From an uncultured Oscillibacter sp. (GTDB lineage Bacteria; Bacillota; Clostridia; Oscillospirales; Oscillospiraceae), in assembly GCA_946551795.1 (NCBI GenBank), contig CAMNRF010000007.1, positions 1-51,872 of the forward strand: a DNA stretch of 51,872 bases, in the 5' to 3' direction. Positions 41,490 to 49,993 of the stretch are shown here, one piece after another. Under the pieces are notes generated by a model that was not told the origin of the DNA, did not search any database, and saw only the letters and a program-made list of their open reading frames with translations. The translations under genes were made by a program, and so were the position numbers. Position 1 is the first letter of the stretch, and each line of letters opens with the position of its first letter.

Positions 41490-42554
41490 ATGGAGAAGAT
41501 CACATTAGGCAGTCTCTTTGATGGCATCGGCGTATTTCCCCTGGCGGCCACGCTCCACGGCATCACGCCGTTATGGGCCAGTGAAATCGAAAAAGCCCCC
41601 ATCTCCATCACCCGGCGGCACTTCCCGGATATGGAGCATTTGGGGGACATAACCAAGCTGGACGGCGGGAAAATTCCCGCCGTCTACGTTTTGACCTTTG
41701 GCTCACCCTGTCAAAATCTCTCTCAGATCGGGAACCGCACAGGGCTTGCCGGGGAAAAATCCAGCCTGTTTTATCAGGCAATACGAATTATAAAGGAAAT
41801 GAGGGATGCAACTGACGGACGGTTTCCAGTTATCGCTGTTTGGGAGAACGTCATGGGAAGCCTTTCATCAAGCGACCGGCTTGATTTTGCGGCCGTGCTC
41901 CGGGCGTTCACAGACGCCGACATTCCAATTCCTGCTTCTGGAGGATGGGCACACGCCGGAATGGTGCGAGGCCGAGGGCCTGACCTCTGCTGGCGGCTTA
42001 TGGACGCCCAATATTGGGCAAGCCCCCGCCTGGCACGACGGCAGCGTATCTTCCTCGTGGCGGATTTTGGAGGGCGGCGTGCTCACGAAATACTGTTTAA
42101 GCCCCGCCCAATGTTCCAGGTTCCTCCGCCTTGCGGAAAAAGCGGGATGCCCGCCGCCGAAGATCATCGAGGCCCTGTTATTGAAGCAGGGGGGCGAGTA
42201 CCCGTCGTACGACCCTTTCAAATGTTCCGTATGCGCGGCGCTGCGAATGACCGATACCACGTCCAGTTCCGGGACAGCTTTGGATTCTCAAATGACCCTT
42301 TTCCCACCCTTCTAGCCCAGGGCGTCTATCCCTTTGCCTTCTGGTACGAGGATGATCCTATGGACGGCTGCATCCGGTTCCCCACGGAGCTGGAAAGTGA
42401 ACGGCTCATGGGCCTGCCGGACGGCTGGACGAAGTACGGAGCAGACGGACGGGAGATCAGCGGGGTACAGCGTTACCGCGCCCTGGGAAACTCTATCGCC
42501 CTGCCCTGCGCCGGGTATATCATGACGGGGATCAGTGAAGTTTTGAACCAATGA
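41490..42554 (+). CDS. dcm: DNA cytosine-C5 methyltransferase
   Basis: The 354-residue product has the ordered C5-methylase motifs: I (LGSLFDGIGVFPLAA), IV (TFGSPCQNLSQIG, catalytic Cys), VI (AVWENVMGSL), VIII (ARRQRIFLVADF) and X (RYRALGNSIALPCAGYI). The target recognition region (about 180-290) should set sequence specificity. Its start is 10 bp after a dispersed palindrome, with no strong ribosome site. A second long frame overlaps residues about 106-276 (separate entry). Likely role: self-modification of the ICE against host restriction. Confidence 0.9.
   Translation: MEKITLGSLFDGIGVFPLAATLHGITPLWASEIEKAPISITRRHFPDMEHLGDITKLDGGKIPAVYVLTFGSPCQNLSQIGNRTGLAGEKSSLFYQAIRIIKEMRDATDGRFPVIAVWENVMGSLSSSDRLDFAAVLRAFTDADIPIPASGGWAHAGMVRGRGPDLCWRLMDAQYWASPRLARRQRIFLVADFGGRRAHEILFKPRPMFQVPPPCGKSGMPAAEDHRGPVIEAGGRVPVVRPFQMFRMRGAANDRYHVQFRDSFGFSNDPFPTLLAQGVYPFAFWYEDDPMDGCIRFPTELESERLMGLPDGWTKYGADGREISGVQRYRALGNSIALPCAGYIMTGISEVLNQ
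41806..42315 (+). CDS. Overprinted ORF nested in the cytosine methylase gene
   Basis: A 169-codon ORF in a different frame, wholly inside the methylase gene. ATG 41806 is preceded by AAAGGAAATGAGGG, a plausible ribosome site. The product starts MQLTDGFQLSLFGRTSWE and later reads LEDGHTPEWCEAEG, SWRILEGGVLTKYCLSPAQC and RFLRLAEKAGCPPPKIIEALL. From memory these resemble small proteins found beside or inside phage and ICE cytosine methylases (QLSLFGKTS..., KYYLSxxAC..ILRRAxxRGK). Function unknown. It could be a real dual-coded gene or a conserved remnant. Confidence 0.5.
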   Translation: MQLTDGFQLSLFGRTSWEAFHQATGLILRPCSGRSQTPTFQFLLLEDGHTPEWCEAEGLTSAGGLWTPNIGQAPAWHDGSVSSSWRILEGGVLTKYCLSPAQCSRFLRLAEKAGCPPPKIIEALLLKQGGEYPSYDPFKCSVCAALRMTDTTSSSGTALDSQMTLFPPF

Positions 42555-42556
42555 CC

Positions 42557-42589
42557 GGACGCGCCTCTTGTGGGGCGCGTCCTATTTTT
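42557..42589 (+). terminator. Rho-independent terminator after the cytosine methylase
   Basis: GGACGCGCC and GGGCGCGTCC form a GC-rich stem of about 9 bp with a short TCTTGTG loop, followed by TATTTTT. It starts two bases after the methylase stop. Confidence 0.8.
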
Positions 42590-42607
42590 GATGAAGGAGG
42601 CGACGCC

Positions 42608-44896
42608 ATGCCCAAAGCAAAGGAACGAAAACCAGACGATAAGGTCAAGAACCAGGGCAAGCGCAAAGGCGGCGGGCCGGTCCAGGATCAGGCCCGCCGC
42701 GTCATGACTGCGAAGATGCGGAAGGAGCTGGCCCAACAGAAGCGGAGCGCCGGCGGCTCCACCGGCGAGACGACCCGAGAGACCAGCCCGACCACCGAAG
42801 CCGTGGAACAGGTGGAACAGACCGCTGGGGCCGCTGTTCATGAAACAAATCATCGGACAAGGCAGGGTGTTTCCAAAGCTGTCACCACGGCGGGGCAGGA
42901 GCGCCGGAAGATCAAGGAGCGGCAGGACCAGCCGAAGGAGAAGGATCAGCCCCCGGAACCTCCGGCCCCAGAGACCCCGGAGGCCCCCGCCCCGGAGATG
43001 CCGGATGTTCCTGCCCCCAGGCCGGACCGCCCAGCACCCAAGGAACAGGCCGGACGGACGCCGCCGCACTCCAAGCTCCAGCCGACCGGAAAGACCGGCA
43101 CAGGACCGGCGGCCCCGAAGGAGAAGCCCGCTCCATCTGTCCGCTCCAGAGTGCCAAGAACACGGTCTGCCAGCACCCCGGAAACTCCAGCCGTTCCGAA
43201 GGTACATCCGACAGGGACACTGGCAGATCCTCCGGCCCCCAGGACGCGGACGGAGAAAGTGCGGCCCATAGTGCCGTCTGCTGAACCATGGACGGCGGAC
43301 AAGCCGCCCGCTTCGCCAACGCCGGGGGAACGTATGCGGGAATGGGCCGTGGACAAGCGGAGGAAACAGACCCAGGAGCATAGACAGGCCCCCGCCTCGC
43401 TGGAGTACGGGGGGCCGTCCCCGGCCAATCATTACGGGAAATCTCCCGCTGCCCCCGGCAGCTCCGTTCCTCCAAAAGAAATCCCTTCTTTTGAAAATCA
43501 ATCCATCTATCCATCAATCAAAGAGCGGCCCCGGTCCTCCGCCATTCTGAAAGAGAAGGCCCAGGGCTGGACGATCACCCCCAGAACCCGCCGGAGCGTG
43601 GAACAGGCCGCCAGGAGTACGGTGGTCCCTCCGAAAGCGCCCACTCCCGCAGGGAAGAAAACTACCGCAAAGCGTCTTGCGGAACGGATGCGCCAAAAGG
43701 CGAAAGCGGAGGCCCAGCGGACCATGGCTCAGGGCTCAAAAAAGACGGCCAAGGCCGCCGTGAACCTCTCCCGGAAAGCGGCGGCGGCTACCGTCAACGC
43801 AGTGAAATCTCTGATCGGCGCCCTCTCTGCCTTGGTGGGCGGGGCAACTCTCGCCGCCGCCCTCTGCGTGATCTTCTTGATTGCCGCCGTGATCGCCTCG
43901 CCCTTCGGACTTCTCTTTTCCAACGAGCCATCCCCCGGAGCGGTCCCGCTGAACGCCGCCGTGACGCAGATCAACGTGGAGCTGACGGACAAGCTGTCCC
44001 TGTTGCAAGCCGGGGACTATGACGGCATCGACATTCAAGGCACCGGCCCCGACTGGCGGGAAGTGGCGGCGGTATTCGCAGTAAAGACTTCCCTCGGTGC
44101 GGACGGCCTGGACGTGGCCGCGCTGACCCCTGACCGGGTGGACCGGCTGAAAGCTGTTTTTTGGGATATGTGCGAAATTGCCGCCAGCGTGGAGACCATA
44201 GACCACCCCGCCAGCGGCTCCACGGAGGCTTGGACAGAGAAGATATTACATATCACCATCACCGCCAGGACCGCCGATGAAATGCGGACGGTCTGTCTTT
44301 TTACCCCCGAGCAGAACCGCGCCTTGACGGAACTTCTGGCTGAGCTGAACGGGATCGGTACGCTATTGGGAGACCTGGGCATCAGCCAGGAGGACGCCGC
44401 CGAGCTGCTGCGCCGCTTACCCGCAGACCTTTCCCCGGAGCGCCGGGCCGTGGTAGAGACGGCCTGCAAGCTGGTGGGCAAGGTGAATTATTTTTGGGGC
44501 GGCAAGTCCCTGGTCCTTGGCTGGGACTCCCGCTGGGGGACCATCCAAAAGGTTTGGGCGGCTGGCAGCCCCTCCACGGGAACCTACCGGCCCTATGGCA
44601 TGGACTGTTCCGGCTTTGTGGATTGGGTATTTTACAATATGTCTGGCGGGAGCTACGTGATCGGCCACGGCGGAGGAGCCCGGATGCAGCATAGCTACTG
44701 TACGCCGATCTCCTGGTCCCAGGCTCAGCCCGGCGATTTGGTGTTCTACCCGGAGGATACCCATGTTGGCATCGTGGGAGGCTGGGACGAAAGCGGCAAT
44801 ATCCAGATCATCCATTGCGCCAGCGGGCAGAACAATGTGGTCATTACCGGGAAGGCCGGGTTTACCTCCATAGGCAGGCCGGACTACTACGGCTGA
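42608..44896 (+). CDS. NlpC/P60 (C40) cell-wall peptidase of the conjugation system
   Basis: A 762-residue protein. A long, highly charged, Pro-rich cytoplasmic region (about 1-375) precedes a basic Ala-rich segment and a transmembrane helix (about 412-437). A C-terminal NlpC/P60 domain spans about 625-762, with catalytic Cys in YGMDCSGFVDWVFY near residue 667 and His in EDTHVGIVGGW near 719. It should cut peptidoglycan peptides to let the mating channel through, like Tn916 Orf14. ATG 42608 follows AAGGAGG by 7 bases. Confidence 0.88.
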   Translation: MPKAKERKPDDKVKNQGKRKGGGPVQDQARRVMTAKMRKELAQQKRSAGGSTGETTRETSPTTEAVEQVEQTAGAAVHETNHRTRQGVSKAVTTAGQERRKIKERQDQPKEKDQPPEPPAPETPEAPAPEMPDVPAPRPDRPAPKEQAGRTPPHSKLQPTGKTGTGPAAPKEKPAPSVRSRVPRTRSASTPETPAVPKVHPTGTLADPPAPRTRTEKVRPIVPSAEPWTADKPPASPTPGERMREWAVDKRRKQTQEHRQAPASLEYGGPSPANHYGKSPAAPGSSVPPKEIPSFENQSIYPSIKERPRSSAILKEKAQGWTITPRTRRSVEQAARSTVVPPKAPTPAGKKTTAKRLAERMRQKAKAEAQRTMAQGSKKTAKAAVNLSRKAAAATVNAVKSLIGALSALVGGATLAAALCVIFLIAAVIASPFGLLFSNEPSPGAVPLNAAVTQINVELTDKLSLLQAGDYDGIDIQGTGPDWREVAAVFAVKTSLGADGLDVAALTPDRVDRLKAVFWDMCEIAASVETIDHPASGSTEAWTEKILHITITARTADEMRTVCLFTPEQNRALTELLAELNGIGTLLGDLGISQEDAAELLRRLPADLSPERRAVVETACKLVGKVNYFWGGKSLVLGWDSRWGTIQKVWAAGSPSTGTYRPYGMDCSGFVDWVFYNMSGGSYVIGHGGGARMQHSYCTPISWSQAQPGDLVFYPEDTHVGIVGGWDESGNIQIIHCASGQNNVVITGKAGFTSIGRPDYYG

Positions 44897-44901
44897 AAAA
44901 T

Positions 44902-44956
44902 GAATCTCACGGTGAGACGCGATTCTTGTCGAGAATCAAATCCCACCGTGAGATTT
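44902..44956. repeat. Two dispersed-palindrome sites after the NlpC/P60 gene
   Basis: GAATCTCAC-G-GTGAGACGC at 44902-44920 and AAATCCCAC-C-GTGAGATTT at 44938-44956. These are the last copies on the right. Sequence beyond them is AT-richer cargo. Confidence 0.75.
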
Positions 44957-44980
44957 ATTTTGATGCTGGAAATTCTTTGG

Positions 44981-45331
44981 TTAGATAATTCTATTTTCTT
45001 CAATAGCCCCGTCTAATGCTCCCTCAATCACAGGGAGGTGTACCTCTGGACATATCATCACCTTGCGGCTGATGCGCTGGCGCTGGTCATTTTCCTCCCC
45101 TGCGGCAAGCTGGTTGAAATACTTTGCAGCGGGAAGATTAAAAATTTGAATGAGCTGTATTATGACTGGCAGCGCCGGTATGATGTGGTTATTCTCAATG
45201 TTGATAAGATAGACCGTTGATATACCCGCCATTTCAGCGGCCTTTTGCCTGGACAGCCGCCGCTTTTTCCTCGCCGCCTTGACATCTGCCCCAAAGGGTT
45301 CAAACCCAGGACAATCTTGAATATTAGCCAT
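44981..45331 (-). CDS. XRE-family helix-turn-helix regulator
   Basis: A 116-residue protein. A Cro/CI-type helix-turn-helix spans about residues 14-70 (VKAARKKRRLSRQKAAEMAG, then ISTVYLINIENNHIIPALPV). The C-terminal part (MICPEVHLPVIEGALDGAI) is short and of unknown role. It is convergent with the NlpC/P60 gene and divergent from the two-component genes, with a 10-bp inverted repeat in its upstream region. It may control ICE or cargo expression. Confidence 0.8.
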   Translation of the reverse strand: MANIQDCPGFEPFGADVKAARKKRRLSRQKAAEMAGISTVYLINIENNHIIPALPVIIQLIQIFNLPAAKYFNQLAAGEENDQRQRISRKVMICPEVHLPVIEGALDGAIEENRII

Positions 45332-45352
45332 ATTGTATCACCCATCTATATT

Positions 45353-45388
45353 GTATACTTTACTTTTTGACTTGAAAATAAAGTATAC
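45353..45388. promoter_or_regulatory. Inverted repeat upstream of the XRE gene
   Basis: GTATACTTTA (45353-45362) and TAAAGTATAC (45379-45388) are perfect reverse complements spaced by 16 bp; each half contains the palindrome GTATAC. The position just upstream of the XRE start fits an autoregulatory operator. The rest of the 360-bp gap 45332-45691 is AT-rich promoter-like DNA with no convincing gene. Confidence 0.5.
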
Positions 45389-45691
45389 AGAACAGGTTCT
45401 AATCTTTATTGTTTACATTTTGGCAGTTGATTTATTCTGAGCATTTTTATAAAATTATAAAAAACATAAAACCTTACCATGGACGTTCTTGAGAATTTCT
45501 TGAGATTTGCAACATAAAATGGGTTCAAAACACATAAACAGATTGATTCATATACAGCCTAGGCTCTCTTCTATTGGTTCGACTATACTTTCTTCTCTGG
45601 AAGGTGTCCTTATTTCAGCCGAAAAAAGGGATATAGAAGTACACTATGACAATACAACAGACTATACAGCATACAATGTAATAGCAGGGGG

Positions 45692-46372
45692 ATGTCAAAG
45701 TTGAAAGAAAAAATATTGATTATGGATGATGAACGTGGCATTGTTGACACGATGAAAGCCTACTTTTCTCCACAATATGAAGTCTTGACCGCTTATAGTG
45801 GAGAAGAAGCAATACAAAAAGCGGAAATGCAGCCGGATTTAATTCTACTCGACATCAATATGCCAGGAATGGACGGCCTGACTGTCTGCCAGACCATACG
45901 GGAACACGTCGCCTGTCCAATTTTGTTCCTGACGGCCCGTATTGAATCCACTGACAAGATCAACGGCTTTCAGGCTGGGGCCGATGATTATATCGTGAAG
46001 CCCGTTGACCTGGACGAACTGGCGGCAAGGATCGCCGCCCATTTGCGGAGGGAGCAGCGGCGGCACAACCAATCCATAGTACGTTTCTTTGGAGAACTTG
46101 CGGTTGATTACTCTGCCCGAACTGTGACGATTCATAATGAACCTGTCATACTGTCCAAGCGGGAATTTGATATATTGGAGCTGCTTTCTTTGAACACGGG
46201 GCAGGTATTTGACCGGGAACGGATTTATGAAGCGGTATGGGGGATTGACGGGGACGGAAACAGCGATACCGTTATGGAGCATATTCGGAAAATCCGGGCA
46301 AAGCTGGCGGCGCATACACTTCATAGCTACATTGAAACAGTTTGGGGGTGTGGTTACAAATGGAACGCCTAA
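45692..46372 (+). CDS. OmpR-family response regulator (ICE cargo)
   Basis: A 226-residue regulator. The receiver domain has Asp12-Asp13 and phosphoacceptor Asp54 in LILLDINMPGMDG, with Lys in YIVKPVD. The C-terminal winged helix includes ILSKREFDILELLSLNTGQVFDRERIYEAVWG and HIRKIRAKL...IETVWGCGYKW. It may start at ATG 45692 or, more likely from spacing to AGGGGG, at TTG 45701. It overlaps the kinase start by 13 bp. GC content is well below that of the ICE backbone, suggesting separate acquisition. Such pairs often sit before lantibiotic-immunity ABC transporters, but none follows here. Confidence 0.9.
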   Translation: MSKLKEKILIMDDERGIVDTMKAYFSPQYEVLTAYSGEEAIQKAEMQPDLILLDINMPGMDGLTVCQTIREHVACPILFLTARIESTDKINGFQAGADDYIVKPVDLDELAARIAAHLRREQRRHNQSIVRFFGELAVDYSARTVTIHNEPVILSKREFDILELLSLNTGQVFDRERIYEAVWGIDGDGNSDTVMEHIRKIRAKLAAHTLHSYIETVWGCGYKWNA

Positions 46373-47466
46373 AGAATATGGGTTTGAAGAAGTCATTTTT
46401 CTTTCTATCCGTATGGTGCATACTGCTTTCTCTGTTGTTGGTCTTATTGGTGTTTTTCATATGCAGCACGATAAAAAGCGGCTATCCTCCCGGCGGTATC
46501 GAAATAGGGTCAGATGGTGTTATAATACCTCTGGAACAGCCGACAACAGCCCAACAACGCGTGATAACCCTGCTGACGTATTTTCAATGGCTGTCCTGCA
46601 TTATACTCCCTGTCAGCGGCTTAGGAGTTGCCGCCGTCTTATTCTATCGTATCAAGCTGAAAAAGCCGATTAAGCTCTTGCAGGCTGGTACGGAACATAT
46701 CAGAGCAAACGACCTCGATTTCTCCATTCCGGCAGTATCAACAGACGAACTTGGACAAATTTGTGCGGCCTTTGAAACCATGCGGCTTGAACTCTTGAAA
46801 ACAAATCAAGCGTTATGGCGGCAGGCCGAGGAACGCAAACGGCTGAATGCCGCATTTGCCCATGATCTGCGAAACCCTATTACAGTCTTGAAAGGCAGCT
46901 TGAAATTGCTGCGGAACGGTACGGCGGATGAACAGGCCATTGACCGCCTGGAAAGCTATACTTTAAGAATCGAACAGTATGTAGAGGCTATGAGCAGTAT
47001 CCAGCGAATAGAGCAGATGCCGGTGCGGGTCAGTGAAGTTGCCGCCCGCACTTTGCGGACGGAGTTGGAGGAAACAGCCAGATTATTTGCCCCTGCTTTG
47101 GATATTGCGCTTTCTGTGCCAGACATGGGGACGCTCCAAATTGACCACGGAATATTCTTGAATGTGGCGGAAAATCTGATTGGAAATGCAGCGCGCTTTG
47201 CTCGAACAAAAGTAGAAATCACTCTTGCCATAGAGAAAGACATCCTGTTCCTTTCGGTTGTAGACGATGGCCCCGGCTTTCCTGCTGAACTGATCAAAAG
47301 CGGGCCAAAACCTTTTGGGAAAGTGGAAGAAAACTCTGAGCATTTTGGCATGGGATTGTATAGCAGCAGCCTCCTGTGTCAAAAGCATGGAGGAAACCTC
47401 CGGCTGGAGAACAGTCCAGCCGGTGCGATTACTACCGCATCCATTCAAATAAATTTCAAACCTTGA
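46360..47466 (+). CDS. Sensor histidine kinase (ICE cargo)
   Basis: A 368-residue kinase with two transmembrane helices (about 10-33 and 70-94) around a short 35-residue loop, a HAMP-like linker (PIKLLQAGTEHIRANDLDFSI), an H-box AFAHDLRNPITVLKG with the phosphoacceptor near residue 168, and ATPase boxes NVAENLIGNAARFA, VVDDGPGFP and HFGMGLYSSSLL. The small external loop suggests sensing within the membrane, as in peptide-antibiotic systems. It forms a pair with the overlapping regulator. No target transporter remains downstream; the next gene is on the opposite strand and belongs to another mobile element. Confidence 0.9.
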   Translation: MERLKNMGLKKSFFFLSVWCILLSLLLVLLVFFICSTIKSGYPPGGIEIGSDGVIIPLEQPTTAQQRVITLLTYFQWLSCIILPVSGLGVAAVLFYRIKLKKPIKLLQAGTEHIRANDLDFSIPAVSTDELGQICAAFETMRLELLKTNQALWRQAEERKRLNAAFAHDLRNPITVLKGSLKLLRNGTADEQAIDRLESYTLRIEQYVEAMSSIQRIEQMPVRVSEVAARTLRTELEETARLFAPALDIALSVPDMGTLQIDHGIFLNVAENLIGNAARFARTKVEITLAIEKDILFLSVVDDGPGFPAELIKSGPKPFGKVEENSEHFGMGLYSSSLLCQKHGGNLRLENSPAGAITTASIQINFKP

Positions 47467-47554
47467 GCGTTAGCTCACTACGGATAAAGAAGCAAGGAGA
47501 GGTTAAAAATTTTTGCCGTCCCCATCCGGCGGGGCCTCGCCGGATAGGTCTGGC

Positions 47555-49201
<1,647 letters not shown>

Positions 49202-49217
49202 CTATTCCGATGGCAAC

Positions 49218-49246
49218 AGTATAGCACAGGCCGGGGCGGTTGTATA
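49218..49246 (-). promoter_or_regulatory. Probable promoter of the serine recombinase gene
   Basis: Minus strand: TATACA (49246-49241), 17-bp spacer, TATACT (49223-49218), about 47 bp before the recombinase start. Confidence 0.45.
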
Positions 49247-49313
49247 GTGCTTTTTACTTCCTTACAAGAAAAAGTTTTAAGCTGAGGATTATCGCGGAAC
49301 TACCGGCAGGAGG

Positions 49314-49499
49314 TCACGGGCCGGGGCTGATCTGGCAGCGGCTTTCGGCCTCCAGGACTTTCGCCATTTTGTCGGCGGCGGTGTCGGTGGTGTCCTGCTT
49401 GAAGTAGCCGGAAACGGTGAGGACGGTGTTGCCCATGCGGATTTCAGTCACGCAGTCCGGGCGGCGGGTGGTCTTGGTCTTGCTGGGGGTGTCGGTCAT
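49314..49499 (-). CDS. TnpW-family transposon protein
   Basis: A 61-residue protein: TRRPDCVTEIRMGNTVLTVSG, then ATDTAAxKM-like TTDTAADKMAKVLEAES. This matches the TnpW family encoded on Tn4451-like mobilizable transposons. Function unknown. GAAAGGAGCC precedes ATG 49499. Confidence 0.82.
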   Translation of the reverse strand: MTDTPSKTKTTRRPDCVTEIRMGNTVLTVSGYFKQDTTDTAADKMAKVLEAESRCQISPGP

Positions 49500-49584
49500 A
49501 GGCGGCTCCTTTCAAATTTTTGTTGTGGACATTTAGAGGGCCATTTTCGAGGCCCGGAATGGTAGTACACAGCTCCCCTATTGA

Positions 49585-49627
49585 GGACGGCCCAAAAGCC
49601 CCGTGATACCGGGCTTTTCAAGGGCCT
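49585..49627 (-). terminator. Terminator-like hairpin after the VLP gene
   Basis: AAAAGCCC (49594-49601) pairs with GGGCTTTT (49611-49618), extended by GGCCC/GGGCC with a small bulge. On the minus strand it ends in CTTTTGGGCC, so it is a plausible but imperfect terminator. Confidence 0.45.
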
Positions 49628-49633
49628 AAACCG

Positions 49634-49993
49634 TTACATGGCGGCCCGGTGGCGGCGCACCCGCTCACGGGTCTTGCGGCGTTCTTCCTCCTTGGCGCAC
49701 TCCGGGCAGTATTTGGCCCGGTTGGATTTTGGGATGTACCAGCCACCGCACAGGACGCACTTTTTTCTTTCCCGGCGGTGGAGCAGGGCGGCGCACAGGC
49801 TTTCGTCCAGGGGCAGCACCGCCGCCCGAAACCAGCGGCAGATCAGCGAGTAGGAAATGCTCTGCGGGCAGACACATTCCTCCCCATCGTCCAGCAGAAG
49901 GCAGTTGCCGCCGTCATAGTTGCAGCACTCATGCACCAGCCGCCGGACGGCCCGGTACTGCGGATAGGTCAGCCGGACGGCGTTATCGGTCAT
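49634..49993 (-). CDS. Cysteine-rich VLP domain protein
   Basis: A 119-residue protein with two metal-binding-like clusters: HECCNYDGGNCLLLD...CVCPQ (about 20-50) and CVLCGGWYIPKSNRAKYCPEC (about 80-100), then a basic tail ERRKTRERVRRH. This is the layout of cysteine-rich VLP proteins encoded with mobilization genes on Clostridia elements. Role unknown, likely nucleic-acid binding. ATG 49993 (GGAGGG upstream) overlaps the relaxase stop by 11 bp. Confidence 0.8.
   Translation of the reverse strand: MTDNAVRLTYPQYRAVRRLVHECCNYDGGNCLLLDDGEECVCPQSISYSLICRWFRAAVLPLDESLCAALLHRRERKKCVLCGGWYIPKSNRAKYCPECAKEEERRKTRERVRRHRAAM

Larger units (their letters stand above)
11359..47505. mobile_element. Tn1549-like integrative and conjugative element (boundaries approximate)
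   Basis: The interval holds a replication initiator, ParB-like protein, anti-restriction proteins, MobC, relaxase, PcfB, VirD4, Maff2, TrbL/VirB6, PrgI, VirB4 and a NlpC/P60 peptidase, all on the plus strand in an order typical of Clostridia ICEs of the Tn1549 type. A shared 19-bp repeat family runs from 12453 to 44956. No integrase of the ICE itself is seen, so the true right end must lie beyond the cargo genes and the nested mobilizable element. The coordinates are working limits. Confidence 0.8.

Noticed and set aside
12453..44956. The dispersed palindromes considered as rho-independent terminators
   Set aside because: Most copies have no T-run on either side, several stems are imperfect, and true terminators occur separately (15565, 25030, 42557).
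45507..45704. 65-codon plus-strand frame before the cargo response regulator
   Set aside because: No convincing ribosome site, unusual composition, and it overlaps the regulator start. Treated as leader DNA.
45692..47466. Two-component pair considered as vanRS of a vancomycin-resistance operon
   Set aside because: No vanH, ligase, vanX or vanY genes are present. The similarity is only that of generic regulator-kinase pairs.
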